Shown: positions 1 through 8,327 of the stretch, piece after piece
How the letters are laid out: each line of letters starts with the position of its first letter
How positions within the stretch are numbered: the stretch's first letter is position 1
Assembly (NCBI GenBank): GCA_963775275.1
Contig: CAVZII010000005.1
Location: 3,472,001-3,536,000 of the forward strand
Reading direction: 5' to 3'
Origin: JANWHQ01 sp963775275
GTDB lineage: Bacteria; Pseudomonadota; Alphaproteobacteria; Caulobacterales; Caulobacteraceae
Length of the DNA stretch: 64,000 nt
Position numbers and translations under genes: made by a program
The notes under the pieces: model-generated
The model's database searches: none
The model's input: only the letters and a program-made list of their open reading frames with translations
Told to the model about the DNA's origin: nothing

Positions 1-627
1 CCCCTGCGGAATGGGAACGCTGTTGTAGCCGTGCGGATTCACCACCTCCGCGAACCGCCGATCGCCGTGCGCCCACGGGATCATGTCCGCCGGGTATGGC
101 TTTGACCGTTGCGTGGGGGACTGCAACGCCGGGTCGTTCGGCCCGGACACGCCCAGCGCCTCTTCGGCCCGGCAATAGTAGGGCTCCAGATCGTTGTAGC
201 TGATCGGCCAGTCCAGCCCGACGCCGTAGGTGGTGCGCATCCTCAGGTCGACCGGCAGGTGCCGCCAGCACGAGGCCGCCCAGTGCCAGGTCGTCCCGCC
301 GACCGCCTTCACGTAGGTCTGGACGTAGCTCTTGCCGTCCTTCCCGCTCAGGTGAACGTAGTCGTTGGGCGGGAAGTAGAGCGGGAACGGCGCCTTGTCC
401 GTCTCGGGGAAGATTCCGTCGAAATCGCTGCCGAGCCGCCGCTGGAAGCTCGCATTCCGCCAGTTCTCGACGACCTCGCCCCGGTCGATCCTGGGGCCGG
501 CCTCGATCATCAGGACCGAGTGGCCCGCGTCGACCAGCTGTTCGGCGATCAGCGAGCCCACCACGCCGGAGCCGACGATCACCACGTCCGCGTGGGCGTC
601 CCCGTCTTGGAACGACGGCCTCCTCAT
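1..627 (-). CDS. GMC-type FAD-dependent dehydrogenase large subunit, N-terminal part (runs off the window)
   Basis: This is the flavoprotein subunit of a membrane-bound sugar or alcohol dehydrogenase of the GMC oxidoreductase family. Only the first 209 residues lie in the window. An FAD-binding Rossmann motif, VVIVGSGVVGSLIAEQL, starts near residue 15. It is followed by the adenine-ribose acidic residue in MIEAGPR and by the GMC stretch VGGTTWHWAASCWR near residue 112, where the flavin pyrophosphate is bound. The ATG overlaps the stop codon of the upstream small-subunit gene (ATGA), so the two are translationally coupled. In this family the electrons usually go on to a cytochrome c subunit, which would lie beyond the left edge. 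The substrate cannot be told from the sequence. Confidence 0.85.
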   Translation of the reverse strand, partial: MRRPSFQDGDAHADVVIVGSGVVGSLIAEQLVDAGHSVLMIEAGPRIDRGEVVENWRNASFQRRLGSDFDGIFPETDKAPFPLYFPPNDYVHLSGKDGKSYVQTYVKAVGGTTWHWAASCWRHLPVDLRMRTTYGVGLDWPISYNDLEPYYCRAEEALGVSGPNDPALQSPTQRSKPYPADMIPWAHGDRRFAEVVNPHGYNSVPIPQG

Positions 628-1164
628 GGCCGCACCTGTCCCTGGGCGGGAGGCGTTATCCCTGCGGCAGGCGGCTCGGCGGTCCACCAGGCAGGACCGC
701 CCATCGCGTAAGTCGGCGCGGGAAGGCCGTCGGCCACGGTCGCGTACATCAGCGCCTCGGCGTAGGCGACCGTCCGCGCCTTCACGCCCTTTCCGACCGC
801 GCCCGTGAACCAGGCGCTCGCCAGCGCGCCTGTGGCGAGGTCGAGTCCCTGCGCATGCGCCGTGGTCGCGAGGGAAAGCGCCGCGGGCGCGCGCGCCAGC
901 CAGGAAAGCCGCCTCAGCGAACTCCAACCGCTCCGGCGCAGCGTCCGTGAACGCCTTCCAGTACCTGCGCGCCAGCACCGGATCCAGGCCGCCGATCCCG
1001 GTGACCATCTGCGACGCCTCCCGGAAGCCTTCTGGGGGATCGTTCGGGGCGGCCGTCGCACGGGCTATCGCCGCAGGCATCAGCTGCAGCCCGACGGCCG
1101 CCGCCGACAGGCTGAGAATCCCGCGCCGAGACCACCCACTTCGATCGACGGCTACGCCTCGCAT
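624..1164 (-). pseudogene. Dehydrogenase small (gamma) subunit with Tat signal, frameshifted
   Basis: The reading frame from the ATG at 1164 encodes a Tat-type leader (SRRGILSLSAAA) and then a helical segment ending near AEAAFLAGARA. The expected C-terminal half, with LASAWFTGAVGKG and YAEALMYATVADGLPAPTY, continues in the next frame to the stop at 624. This fits the small subunit of membrane-bound sorbitol/gluconate-type dehydrogenases, which pairs with the GMC subunit encoded just downstream. One extra base around positions 890-905, in a GC-alternating run next to CCCGCGG, joins the two halves. Removing it gives an uninterrupted protein of about 179 residues. The break may be a sequencing error or a real mutation. 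The sequence alone cannot decide. Confidence 0.72.
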
Positions 1165-1314
1165 CGCGCGCTCCCACACAACCGGGGGCGGCCTTCGAGG
1201 TCAGGAATATCCATCTCTTCTATTCCCGGACCTCAGGAAGCTCGTCCCATTCAAATGCCCGGCACAGTTATGCGATCGATAGGAGGGTGAATATTGGACC
1301 ATGGTATTTTGTAT

Positions 1315-1384
1315 ACTTAGGTATTGGGATGGCGCACTGAGTCACTATTGCGCCTCGCCGCGAAGGATTCGTCGATACCTAAGT
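1315..1384. promoter_or_regulatory. Perfect 10-bp inverted repeat in the dehydrogenase/cupin divergent promoter region
   Basis: ACTTAGGTAT at 1315-1324 is repeated in inverse as ATACCTAAGT at 1375-1384, with 50 bp between them. The pair sits in the 388-bp intergenic stretch (1165-1552) between the leftward dehydrogenase operon and the rightward cupin gene. That stretch has a locally AT-rich patch near 1285-1325. Equal half-sites spaced about five helical turns apart suit a dimeric or looping regulator. No regulator gene is adjacent, so the role is inferred. I see no gene in this intergenic stretch. Confidence 0.35.
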
Positions 1385-1552
1385 CCTATGGCCCCGGCGC
1401 CGGCTTTGGCGTTTCAGACAGACCGGCTGCTTCGCCGAGGTGGCGTACCCATGCGCCGGGTTCCGGCGGCCGGGTTCGCCCTTCGCCCGCAAGATCGGCC
1501 GACATGATCGCGAATGGCCGTGGCCGTTCGCTCACCTTCCAGGGAGGGTCCC

Positions 1553-2032
1553 GTGCCGCACGCCCCCAAGGTGTCGACCAAGTCAGGCCACCTGCCCGGC
1601 CAGGGGGAGTTCCGCGCGATCCATGCCGAAGACATCGCCTGGACGCGGTTCCCAGCGTTTCCCGCAGAGGCGAGGCTCGCCATTCTGATCGGCGACCCGA
1701 CCAGGCCGGGCCCCTATACGATCCGGGTCAAGCTCCCGGCTGGCGTCCGGATGGACCCGCACCGCCACCCCGAGGACCGCGTCTACACGGTGATCTCCGG
1801 GGTTTTCTATATCGGGCTCGGCGAGACGTTCGACGAGAGCAAGCTCGTGGCGCATCCGCCCGGAGCGGTGATCGTCCTGCCGGGCGGTCAGGCCCACTTC
1901 CACCATGCGAAGTCGGGTGAGTACGTCACCCAGGTCACGGCCATCGGCCCCCTTGGCCTCGGCTATGTCGATCCGACCGATGATCCCCGCGCACAGTCGG
2001 GGCGCGAGTTGCCAGGCGACGGATCCACGTGA
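1553..2032 (+). CDS. Small cupin-domain protein
   Basis: This is a single-domain cupin of about 159 residues with no signal peptide. The first cupin motif is visible as GVRMDPHRHPEDRVYTVISG, with the HxH metal pair. The second is LPGGQAHFHH, with the conserved P-x-G-x-x-H pattern, so a mononuclear metal site is likely. The GTG at 1553 is chosen as the start because AGGGAGG lies five bases upstream. An in-frame ATG at 1514 has no such site. Cupins of this size include isomerases, dioxygenases and sugar-binding sensors, and nothing in the sequence picks one. Its position opposite the dehydrogenase operon suggests, weakly, a link to sugar or alcohol oxidation. Confidence 0.75.
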   Translation: MPHAPKVSTKSGHLPGQGEFRAIHAEDIAWTRFPAFPAEARLAILIGDPTRPGPYTIRVKLPAGVRMDPHRHPEDRVYTVISGVFYIGLGETFDESKLVAHPPGAVIVLPGGQAHFHHAKSGEYVTQVTAIGPLGLGYVDPTDDPRAQSGRELPGDGST

Positions 2033-2255
2033 TCAAGGACGATCGCCGCCGCCGTTGAAGGCCGGGCCAACCAGGACCCGAGCGCCCCGCCTCGCGCGGC
2101 CGGAAGCCCCCCGGACATCTCTGAAGCGATCTCCATGTAGTTGCGCGGCCCCCCTGGACGGACGTCCGCGGGCCGGCGCCCAGAGGCCCGGCCCGCGTCT
2201 TAAGCGCAACTGAACGTCCATCCCGCCCGCCCTGTTGAATCCAGGACGGTTGGTT

Positions 2256-2663
2256 CTAGGCCCTTCCAGCAGTTCCGCCGTGTGCGGGATCCCGCCCGGC
2301 GACGCTGGAATACGGCCCTCCCGGCTGTTGATAGAGGAGCCAGAGTTGAGCGGCCGCGAGCGCGGCCACCGCGCAGCCCAGCGTCACGTAGGTCCAGGCT
2401 GAGCCGACATGGGCGCCGAAACCGAAGATCCAGGGCGAAATCGCGGTCCACGATCCGAGCACGACGTTGGTCCACTCCTCCCAGGCCGAAAACCCGATCA
2501 GCGCGCACGTGGCGTTGAACGCCACCAGCCCGCCAATCGTCCATGCGTTCCAGTTCGCCGCCTGCGTGGCCGGACCGACGACCCAGGGCAGGCAGAACAC
2601 CGCCATCCCCAGAACTAAGTTCGTACCGTCGATCCATGATCGCGTGCGTGGTTGTTGTCGCAT
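2256..2663 (-). CDS. SPW-repeat integral membrane protein
   Basis: The protein has about 135 residues, four hydrophobic segments and no enzymatic motif. It contains two copies of the repeat that names the SPW family. The second is the clear one, NVVLGSWTAISPWIFGF, and the first is degenerate, NLVLGMAVFCLPWVVG. Family members are inner-membrane proteins of unknown function. The ATG at 2663 follows GAAAGAGAGG, a good ribosome-binding site, and is preferred over longer in-frame starts. The gene is divergent from the ClC antiporter gene. Confidence 0.8.
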   Translation of the reverse strand: MRQQPRTRSWIDGTNLVLGMAVFCLPWVVGPATQAANWNAWTIGGLVAFNATCALIGFSAWEEWTNVVLGSWTAISPWIFGFGAHVGSAWTYVTLGCAVAALAAAQLWLLYQQPGGPYSSVAGRDPAHGGTAGRA

Positions 2664-3015
2664 GATCAGCCTCTCTTTCCGCTTCCGTGATGCCTGAATT
2701 GGAAAGGCAAGAACAACGCAAGTCCGGTTCATTGGCATACCTCCGCCGCTCCGCCCTCTCGCAAACCCGCCGAAGAAACCGATATTCGGCCGTACTTCCG
2801 GCAGATCTCGCAAGATCAACTCAGTCGAACGGTGGCGAAAATGGGATCGACATCCGGCGATCCGCCATTGGACGATGGTATCGTCGATACGTTCGGACCA
2901 TCGCGCGCGAACTGCAAAGGAGCGACGCTGTTCAGGTGTTGGCGCGCGGCCGAAGACGTCGGGTCAGTGCGCGCGCTTGATGCGCCTGGAAGCGCGACCG
3001 GCGTAGGCGGATGCG
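2664..3015. other. 352-bp divergent intergenic region without a recognisable gene
   Basis: This stretch separates the leftward SPW gene from the rightward ClC gene and must hold both promoters. Short open frames cross it, but none has a ribosome-binding site, codon pattern or recognisable protein. I see no tRNA, terminator or strong palindrome. Confidence 0.5.
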
Positions 3016-4407
3016 ATGGAGCCTATTCCACCCAGTGGGCGGGTGACGGCCATGGACGTGGGGATCGAAGTCCGGCGTCGCCGCACCGACTTGTTGATTC
3101 TCGCGCTGTTGGCCGTCGTCGCCGGAGCGGCGACCGGTCTTGTCGTGTCGGTCTTCAGATTGGCCCTGGCCGTGGTCAATGGATGGCGCGACGCCGCGAT
3201 TGGACAGGCTCATCACCTGCAAATCGCCGGCTTCCTGCTGACCGTTGCGGGATGCGCGATCGCCGCGATGGCTGCCGCTTGGCTGGTGCAGCGCTTCTCG
3301 ACCTACGCGTCTGGAAGCGGCGTTCCGGAGGTCGAGGCCGCGCTTGCCGGCGCCCTGCCCTCCGCGCCGCTTCGGCATATCCTGTTCGTCAAGTTCGCCG
3401 GCGGGCTCCTGTCGATCGGCGGCGGCATGGCTCTCGGGCCGGAGGGGCCCGGCGTGCAGATGGGCGCTGTGATCGCGCGCCTGATCGGGACGCTCTGCTG
3501 CCGCGCCTGGCCGGATGCGCGGGCGCTCGTAGCCGCCGGCGCCGGCGCAGGCATCGCCGTCGCCTTCAACGCACCGATCGCCGGCGCCGTCTTCGTCCTT
3601 GAAGAGCTCATGCGAAGGTTCGAAGCGCGGGTCGCGATAGCCGGCCTCGCCGCGTCTTCAACCGCCATTCTGGTGTCCAGGGTGCTGCTCGGCGACGCGC
3701 CGGTGCTGCATGTGATGGCCAGCGATCATCTGGGCTCGGCCGGCGGCCCTCTGCCGTACGCCGCGGCGGCGACCTGGCCGCTCTACCTCACGCTCGGCGC
3801 ATGCGCAGGCGCCGCGTCGGCGCTCTACAATTTCATGATCGTCGGCGCCTTGGGGCTGTCCGATCGACTCCAGCGCTGGCCGGCGGAGACCAAGGCGGCG
3901 ATCGTTGGCGCAACGGTGGGCGTGCTCGGCTGGCTCGCGCCAGGCCTGATCGGGGCGGGTGATGGCGTCTCGCAACGTGTTCTGACCGGCGCGGCGCTGG
4001 CCGGCGGGGTTCCGACCGCTCTGTTCCTGCGGTTCCTCCTGGGGCCGGCATCCTACGCTGCACGAACGCCGGGCGGGTTGTTTGCGCCGCTCCTGACGGT
4101 CGGAGCCTTGATGGGATATCTCATGGGAGGACTGTGCCAGGCTGCCTTCCCTGCGCTGGCGATCGAACGACAAGCGTTCGCAGTCGTCGGCATGGCCGCG
4201 TTCTTCACCGGCGTGGTTCGCACCCCGATCACGGGGATCGTCCTTGCGATTGAGATGACCGCGGCATTCACGACCCTGCTCCCCATGCTTGTCGCCTGCT
4301 TCACGGCGATGCTGGTCGCCGAGTTGGTGGGCGGTCCCGCGATCTACCACTCTCTTCGAGAGCGGCTCATCGCCGAGTTAAGGCTGGTCAGCCGAAACAA
4401 TACGTAG
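3016..4407 (+). CDS. ClC-family chloride/proton antiporter
   Basis: This is an inner-membrane ClC transporter of about 463 residues without C-terminal CBS domains. Three ClC signatures are present in order: GSGVPEVE, then GPEGPGVQMG with the external gating glutamate, then FNAPIAGAVFVLEE with the internal proton-pathway glutamate. A conserved tyrosine occurs late, in GGPAIYHSL. Having both glutamates is typical of 2 Cl-/1 H+ exchangers rather than channels, so a role in acid resistance or charge balance is likely. A second ATG at 3052 would remove twelve residues and cannot be excluded. The next feature downstream is a tRNA on the other strand. Confidence 0.9.
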   Translation: MEPIPPSGRVTAMDVGIEVRRRRTDLLILALLAVVAGAATGLVVSVFRLALAVVNGWRDAAIGQAHHLQIAGFLLTVAGCAIAAMAAAWLVQRFSTYASGSGVPEVEAALAGALPSAPLRHILFVKFAGGLLSIGGGMALGPEGPGVQMGAVIARLIGTLCCRAWPDARALVAAGAGAGIAVAFNAPIAGAVFVLEELMRRFEARVAIAGLAASSTAILVSRVLLGDAPVLHVMASDHLGSAGGPLPYAAAATWPLYLTLGACAGAASALYNFMIVGALGLSDRLQRWPAETKAAIVGATVGVLGWLAPGLIGAGDGVSQRVLTGAALAGGVPTALFLRFLLGPASYAARTPGGLFAPLLTVGALMGYLMGGLCQAAFPALAIERQAFAVVGMAAFFTGVVRTPITGIVLAIEMTAAFTTLLPMLVACFTAMLVAELVGGPAIYHSLRERLIAELRLVSRNNT

Positions 4408-4590
4408 GGCGTCTCGCCCAGGGCGGCCAATTCTGGCCCGGATCGCACGCGCGGAGGTCATGACTTCATCGCCAGCGGTCGGGCCGAGGGTAAGCTTGAA
4501 GACAAGGACCGTTTGCCGGGCGCGGCGTGAAACGCCTCGGCGGCAGACCGGCCTCGGCTCTTTGGAGCCCGGTGCGGACCGCCCAAACAA

Positions 4591-4666
4591 TGGCTCCCCG
4601 GGTAGGACTCGAACCTACGACAAGTCGGTTAACAGCCGACTGCTCTACCAACTGAGCTACCGGGGA
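4591..4666 (-). tRNA. tRNA-Asn (anticodon GTT)
   Basis: A complete cloverleaf of 76 nt is encoded on the minus strand. The acceptor stem is TCCCCGG paired with CCGGGGA. The anticodon arm is GTCGG-CTGTTAA-CCGAC with anticodon GTT, and the T arm is GTAGG-TTCGAGT-CCTAC. The 3' CCA is encoded in the DNA. Confidence 0.97.
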
Positions 4667-4767
4667 TCGGCTCTGGCCGGAGCGGCGCTCATACGGCGCC
4701 CGACCCGCGCTTGCAAGGCGCGCGCCGTCGCAGACCCCGGGGTCGTCCGCCGGCCGGCCGGCGGGCC

Positions 4768-4797
4768 AAAAAAAGAGCCCGGCGCTGGGCCGGGCTG
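4768..4797 (-). terminator. Rho-independent terminator of the glycine-zipper gene
   Basis: Read on the minus strand, the stem AGCCCGG pairs with CCGGGCT around a seven-base loop and is followed by CTTTTTTT. It lies about 100 nt beyond the stop of the leftward glycine-zipper gene at 4898 and upstream of tRNA-Asn on the same strand. It would therefore insulate the tRNA from read-through. Confidence 0.8.
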
Positions 4798-4862
4798 GAA
4801 ATGGAGTTGGTGATGGTGGTGGGTGTCTTCAAGGAAGACTCCATTAACCTGAACCGGACCGG

Positions 4863-4878
4863 TTAAGGCGGGGTTAAC
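4863..4878. promoter_or_regulatory. CtrA-box-like motif TTAA-N7-TTAAC
   Basis: TTAA, seven bases (GGCGGGG) and TTAAC match the consensus of the cell-cycle regulator CtrA in Caulobacterales. The site is just downstream of the glycine-zipper gene stop (4898), not upstream of a start codon. Chance occurrence is quite possible. Confidence 0.25.
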
Positions 4879-4897
4879 GGCGCCGCCGCGCGTAAGG

Positions 4898-5239
4898 CTA
4901 ACGGCAACGATGTGCGTGCGCGCCGACCTGGTGTCCGATCACCCCGCCCGCGCCGGCGCCGATCAGGGTCCCGAGGGTGCGCGAGCCGCCGCCGGCGAGC
5001 TGGCTGCCGATGACGCCCCCGCCGATCACGCCGAGGACCGTGCCCGTGTTGGCCGAGCGATGGCGGGCGCGCCGGCAGCTTTCGGCGGAGCGGCGGTGGT
5101 AGGCGTAGCCGTGGTGATCGTGGTGGCGTGCGGCGCGGGCGTAGGCGTGCGGCTGGTGCGGCGCCACAGCCATGGCCGGCGGGGCCGCCAGCGTCAGGGA
5201 CGAGGCCAGGACGCCCGCGGCGAGGAAGATCGTCTTCAT
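4898..5239 (-). CDS. Secreted glycine-zipper protein
   Basis: This 113-residue protein has a classical signal peptide (MKTIFLAAGVLASSLTLA, cleavage after APPAMA). A His/Tyr-rich stretch follows, then a glycine-zipper 2TM domain built from GVIGGGVIGSQLAGGG and GAGAGGVIGHQVG. Proteins of this kind associate with the outer membrane or periplasm, often with unknown roles in envelope stability. A strong terminator lies about 100 nt after the stop. Two further glycine-zipper genes occur near 27.4-28.6 kb, and one of them has the same IGSQ/AGHN-type pattern. Confidence 0.75.
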   Translation of the reverse strand: MKTIFLAAGVLASSLTLAAPPAMAVAPHQPHAYARAARHHDHHGYAYHRRSAESCRRARHRSANTGTVLGVIGGGVIGSQLAGGGSRTLGTLIGAGAGGVIGHQVGAHAHRCR

Positions 5240-5314
5240 CGATGTCCTCCCGGTGGTGGAGCCTTGGCCTGTGAATGGCTAAACCTGGGCCGAGTTCCAC
5301 AGCCGAGTCCGGTC

Positions 5315-6049
5315 ATGGCCACGCCCGACACGCCCCAGAGCCCCGCCACCTTCGTCCTCGTGCATGGCGCCTGGCACGGCGGATGGTGCTGGCGGCGGGT
5401 CGCCGACGCGCTGAGGGCCAAGGGTCACGCGGTCTACACCCCGACCCTGACCGGTCTTGGCGAGCGCTCGCACCTTTCCGATCCGAAGATCGACCTCTCC
5501 ACCCATGTCGCGGATGTGGTGAACCTGATCCGTTGGGAAGGGCTGAGGGACGTGGTCCTGTGCGGCCACTCCTACGGCGGCATGGTGATCTCGGGCGTGG
5601 CCGAGCAGGCGCCCGAAGGCGCGATCGCCTCGATCGTCTATCTGGACGCCTTCCTGCCCGAAGACGGCAAGTCCCTGTTCGACTACACCGCGGTGGAGGG
5701 CCGCGAGGGGCTGGAGATGGCGCGCGCCGGCAAGCAGACGGGCTTCGTCGCCCCGATCCCGGCCGCGGCCTTCAACGTCAATGAGGCCGACCGCGCCTGG
5801 GTCGACGCCCAGTGCGTTCCCCAGTCCTACCGCTGCTTCACCGAGAAGCTGAGCCTGACCGGCGCGCGCGAGCGCATCCCCAGGAAGGCCTATGTGCTGG
5901 CGACGGGATATCCGGGCCTCTCCTTCGGCCTCTTCGCCGACCAGACCCGGGCCGATCCGGACTGGCGCTACTACGAGGTCGACTGCGGCCACGACGTGAT
6001 GCTGGACGCGCCGGACCGGCTGGTGGAGATCCTGGAGGAGGCGGCTTGA
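5315..6049 (+). CDS. Alpha/beta-fold hydrolase (esterase-like)
   Basis: This is a cytosolic alpha/beta hydrolase of about 244 residues. The oxyanion segment is VLVHGAWHGGWCW, the nucleophile elbow is GHSYGG, and the likely catalytic His is in VDCGHDVML near the C-terminus. The acidic partner is probably in the YLDAFLPEDG segment or just after it. The pattern resembles the methylesterase/hydroxynitrile-lyase-like group (plant-type small esterases). The substrate is unknown. The stop codon overlaps the TTG start of crcB, so the two are cotranscribed. Confidence 0.8.
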   Translation: MATPDTPQSPATFVLVHGAWHGGWCWRRVADALRAKGHAVYTPTLTGLGERSHLSDPKIDLSTHVADVVNLIRWEGLRDVVLCGHSYGGMVISGVAEQAPEGAIASIVYLDAFLPEDGKSLFDYTAVEGREGLEMARAGKQTGFVAPIPAAAFNVNEADRAWVDAQCVPQSYRCFTEKLSLTGARERIPRKAYVLATGYPGLSFGLFADQTRADPDWRYYEVDCGHDVMLDAPDRLVEILEEAA

Positions 6050-6444
6050 GCGTCTGGATCTGGATCGCGCTCGGCAGCGCGCTCGGCGGCGTGGCCCGCT
6101 ACGCCTGTTCGGGCCTGGTGGCGGCCTGGATCGGCGAGACCTTTCCGTGGGGCACCTTGACGGTGAACATCGTCGGCTCGTTCATCATCGGCTTCTTCGG
6201 GACGCTCACAGGGCCGGACGGGCGCCTGCTCGTGCCGGGCGACATGCGCCAGTTCGTCATGGTCGGGATCTGCGGCGGGTTCACCACCTTCTCCTCGTTC
6301 AGCCTGCAAACCCTGGCCCTGGTCCAGGACGGCGAGGTCCTCAGGGCGGGCATGAACGTGACCTTCTCGGTCGTGCTATGTCTGGTCTCGGTCTGGCTCG
6401 GCCACGTCTCGGCCGCGGCCCTGAACGCCGTCAAAGGGAGCTAG
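6046..6444 (+). CDS. crcB: Fluoride ion channel CrcB/Fluc
   Basis: This small four-helix membrane protein of 132 residues exports fluoride as a dual-topology dimer. Family signatures are present: GGVARY near the N-terminus, GTLTVNIVGSF with the conserved pore asparagine, and GGFTTFSSFS with the two pore phenylalanines. The start is an unusual TTG whose last two bases belong to the TGA stop of the preceding hydrolase. GGAGGAGG lies three to ten bases upstream, and no ATG or GTG fits. A DUF190 gene follows four bases later. That is a common partner of crcB and probably helps in fluoride resistance. No crcB riboswitch is evident upstream, where there is coding sequence. Confidence 0.93.
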   Translation: MSVWIWIALGSALGGVARYACSGLVAAWIGETFPWGTLTVNIVGSFIIGFFGTLTGPDGRLLVPGDMRQFVMVGICGGFTTFSSFSLQTLALVQDGEVLRAGMNVTFSVVLCLVSVWLGHVSAAALNAVKGS

Positions 6445-6448
6445 GGCG

Positions 6449-6781
6449 ATGCAGGCGCCGCAACAGGCGGTCCTCCTCAGGATCTACACCCAGGAAGGCC
6501 GCCAGGCCGATCACCGGCCGCTCTACGAGGACATCGTTCTGAAGGCGCGCGAGGCGGGCCTGGCCGGCGCCACGGTGCTGCGCGGGCCGATGGGCTATGG
6601 CCACTCCTCGGTGATCCACACCGCCAAGATCCTGGACCTGTCGGCCAGGCTGCCGCTGGTGATCGAGATCGTCGACGAGGAGGCCAAGGTCCGCGCCTTC
6701 CTGGCGACGCTCGAGGGCCTGGACGACATCGGCCTGGTCACCCTGGAGAAGGTCGAGGTGGTCCGCTACGGGCGCGGCTGA
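6449..6781 (+). CDS. DUF190 family protein
   Basis: This cytosolic protein of 110 residues belongs to the DUF190 family, a PII-like ferredoxin fold. Typical segments are LLRIYTQEG, the ATVLRGPMGYG turn, and LPLVIEIVDEEAKV. It is encoded directly after crcB, the usual arrangement of this family, and very probably takes part in fluoride tolerance or its signalling. The catalytic or ligand role is not established. Its stop abuts the stop of the convergent monooxygenase gene. Confidence 0.85.
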   Translation: MQAPQQAVLLRIYTQEGRQADHRPLYEDIVLKAREAGLAGATVLRGPMGYGHSSVIHTAKILDLSARLPLVIEIVDEEAKVRAFLATLEGLDDIGLVTLEKVEVVRYGRG

Positions 6782-8299
6782 TCAGGTCCAGACCCCGGCG
6801 GTCCAGCCGGTCTCGTCGTAGTCGGCCAGGCACTGGTCCACCAGCGCCTGCATGGACTTCAGGTCGGGCCCCTTCTGGGCGTTGGTCAGGGTCTGCAGGC
6901 GGATGTCTTCGGTCCCGCCGGCGTAGTTGATCTCATAGAGCTCGTGGCGGCCGCCGAACTCCGTGCCGATGCAATCCCACAGGAGCTTCATGATCTTGAC
7001 CCGCTCCATGGCGTCGACGCCGTGCGAGCCGCGCACGTACTGGTCCAGCAGCGGCCGCAGGTCGGGATCGGCGAAGTCGCGGATCGAGGACGGCAGGTAG
7101 ATCAGCGACGAGGTCGCGGTCCGGCGGATGATGTCCATGATCCTGGGATAGGCGTCCGGCGCGAACACCCGGTAGGCGAGGGCGGCCTTGAGCTCGGGCA
7201 GGACCGCGCCGTCCTTCCAGGGGTCGGGATTGGCGGCCATGGCGTTGGACAGCGACCAGAAAAGGTTGCGCCAGGCGATGACCTCGCCGAGCGCCGCCTG
7301 GACGCTCCGGGAGTCGTCCTGGCCCGAGGCGTGAAGCGCCTTGGCGAGCAGGCCCGCCAGGAAGTCGAGCTTGACCGCGAAGCGCGTGCAGCCCTGGAAC
7401 AGGAACCCCGGCATGAAGCCCGAGCGCGGGTAGAAGCTGAGGATCCGCTCGGGGTCGCGGTAGATCATCACGTCCTCCCAGGGCACGAACACCTTGTCGA
7501 GGATGAAGATCGCGTCGTTCTCGTCGAACCGGGAGGACAGGGGATAGTCGAACGGCGAGGCGCGCCTGGCGGCCGCTTCGTAGGAGGTGCGCGAGATCAG
7601 CTTCAGGCCCGGCGCGCTGATCGGGACGATGAACATGAGCGACATGTCCAGATCCTCGGTGGCGGTCTTGGAGCTCTGGCCCATGAAGTTGTAGTGGGTG
7701 ATGGCCGCCGAGGTCGCGACCACCTTGGCGCCGGAGACGATGATCCCGCCGTCGGTCTCCTTGTCCACGCTGACGTAGACGTCCTTGACCTCCTCGGCCG
7801 GCTTGTGCCGGTCGATCGGCGGGTTGACGATCGCGTGGTTCATGAACGGGCAGGTTTCCTGCGCCCGCCGGTACCAGGCCCGCGCATTGGGCGCGTAGTC
7901 GCCATAGTAGTCGGGGTTGGCCCCCAGGGTGTTGGTGTAGGCGGCCTTGTAGTCGGGCGTTCGGCCCATCCAGCCGTAGGTCAGCCGCGACCACGCCGCG
8001 ATCGCGCCCTGGGCGGCCATCAGCTCCTCGCGCGAGCGCGAAACCCGGAAGTAGCGGTGGGTGTAGCCGCCCGAGCCGGTGTCGGTGGGGCAGGTCAGGA
8101 TGTCCTTGCTCGCCGGGTCGTGCAGGGCGTCGTAGAGCCTGGCCATCGAGCGCACCGAGTTGCGGTAGGCCGGGTGGACGGTGACGTCGGCGATCCGCTC
8201 GCCGTCGATCCAGACCTCGCGTCCGTCCTTCAGGCTCTCGATGTACTCCGCGCCCGTATAGGGCCGGCGCTTGTCGGCGATGTGGTCCTCGGGCCGCAT
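6782..8299 (-). CDS. HpaB-family flavin-dependent monooxygenase / acyl-CoA-dehydrogenase-fold protein
   Basis: This 505-residue protein belongs to the 4-hydroxyphenylacetate 3-hydroxylase (HpaB) family. Typical N-terminal sequence is RPYTGAEYIESLKDGREVWIDG. The aromatic-rich flavin-pocket region is around MNHAIVNPPIDRHKP, with the VVATSAAITHYNFMGQ segment after it. Such enzymes hydroxylate aromatics using FADH2 supplied by a separate reductase. No reductase gene lies nearby. It is the last gene of a four-gene leftward operon, 28 nt after the permease. The vinylacetyl-CoA isomerase/4-hydroxybutyryl-CoA dehydratase branch shares the fold, but an oxygenase role fits the catabolic neighbours better. 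Confidence 0.82.
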   Translation of the reverse strand: MRPEDHIADKRRPYTGAEYIESLKDGREVWIDGERIADVTVHPAYRNSVRSMARLYDALHDPASKDILTCPTDTGSGGYTHRYFRVSRSREELMAAQGAIAAWSRLTYGWMGRTPDYKAAYTNTLGANPDYYGDYAPNARAWYRRAQETCPFMNHAIVNPPIDRHKPAEEVKDVYVSVDKETDGGIIVSGAKVVATSAAITHYNFMGQSSKTATEDLDMSLMFIVPISAPGLKLISRTSYEAAARRASPFDYPLSSRFDENDAIFILDKVFVPWEDVMIYRDPERILSFYPRSGFMPGFLFQGCTRFAVKLDFLAGLLAKALHASGQDDSRSVQAALGEVIAWRNLFWSLSNAMAANPDPWKDGAVLPELKAALAYRVFAPDAYPRIMDIIRRTATSSLIYLPSSIRDFADPDLRPLLDQYVRGSHGVDAMERVKIMKLLWDCIGTEFGGRHELYEINYAGGTEDIRLQTLTNAQKGPDLKSMQALVDQCLADYDETGWTAGVWT

Positions 8300-8327
8300 G
8301 ACGGAGCTCCCTGTTCGGCGCGCGAGC

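Noticed and set aside
1301..1507. Short open frame between the dehydrogenase and cupin genes
   Set aside because: No ribosome-binding site, no homology signal, and it overlaps the inverted repeat.
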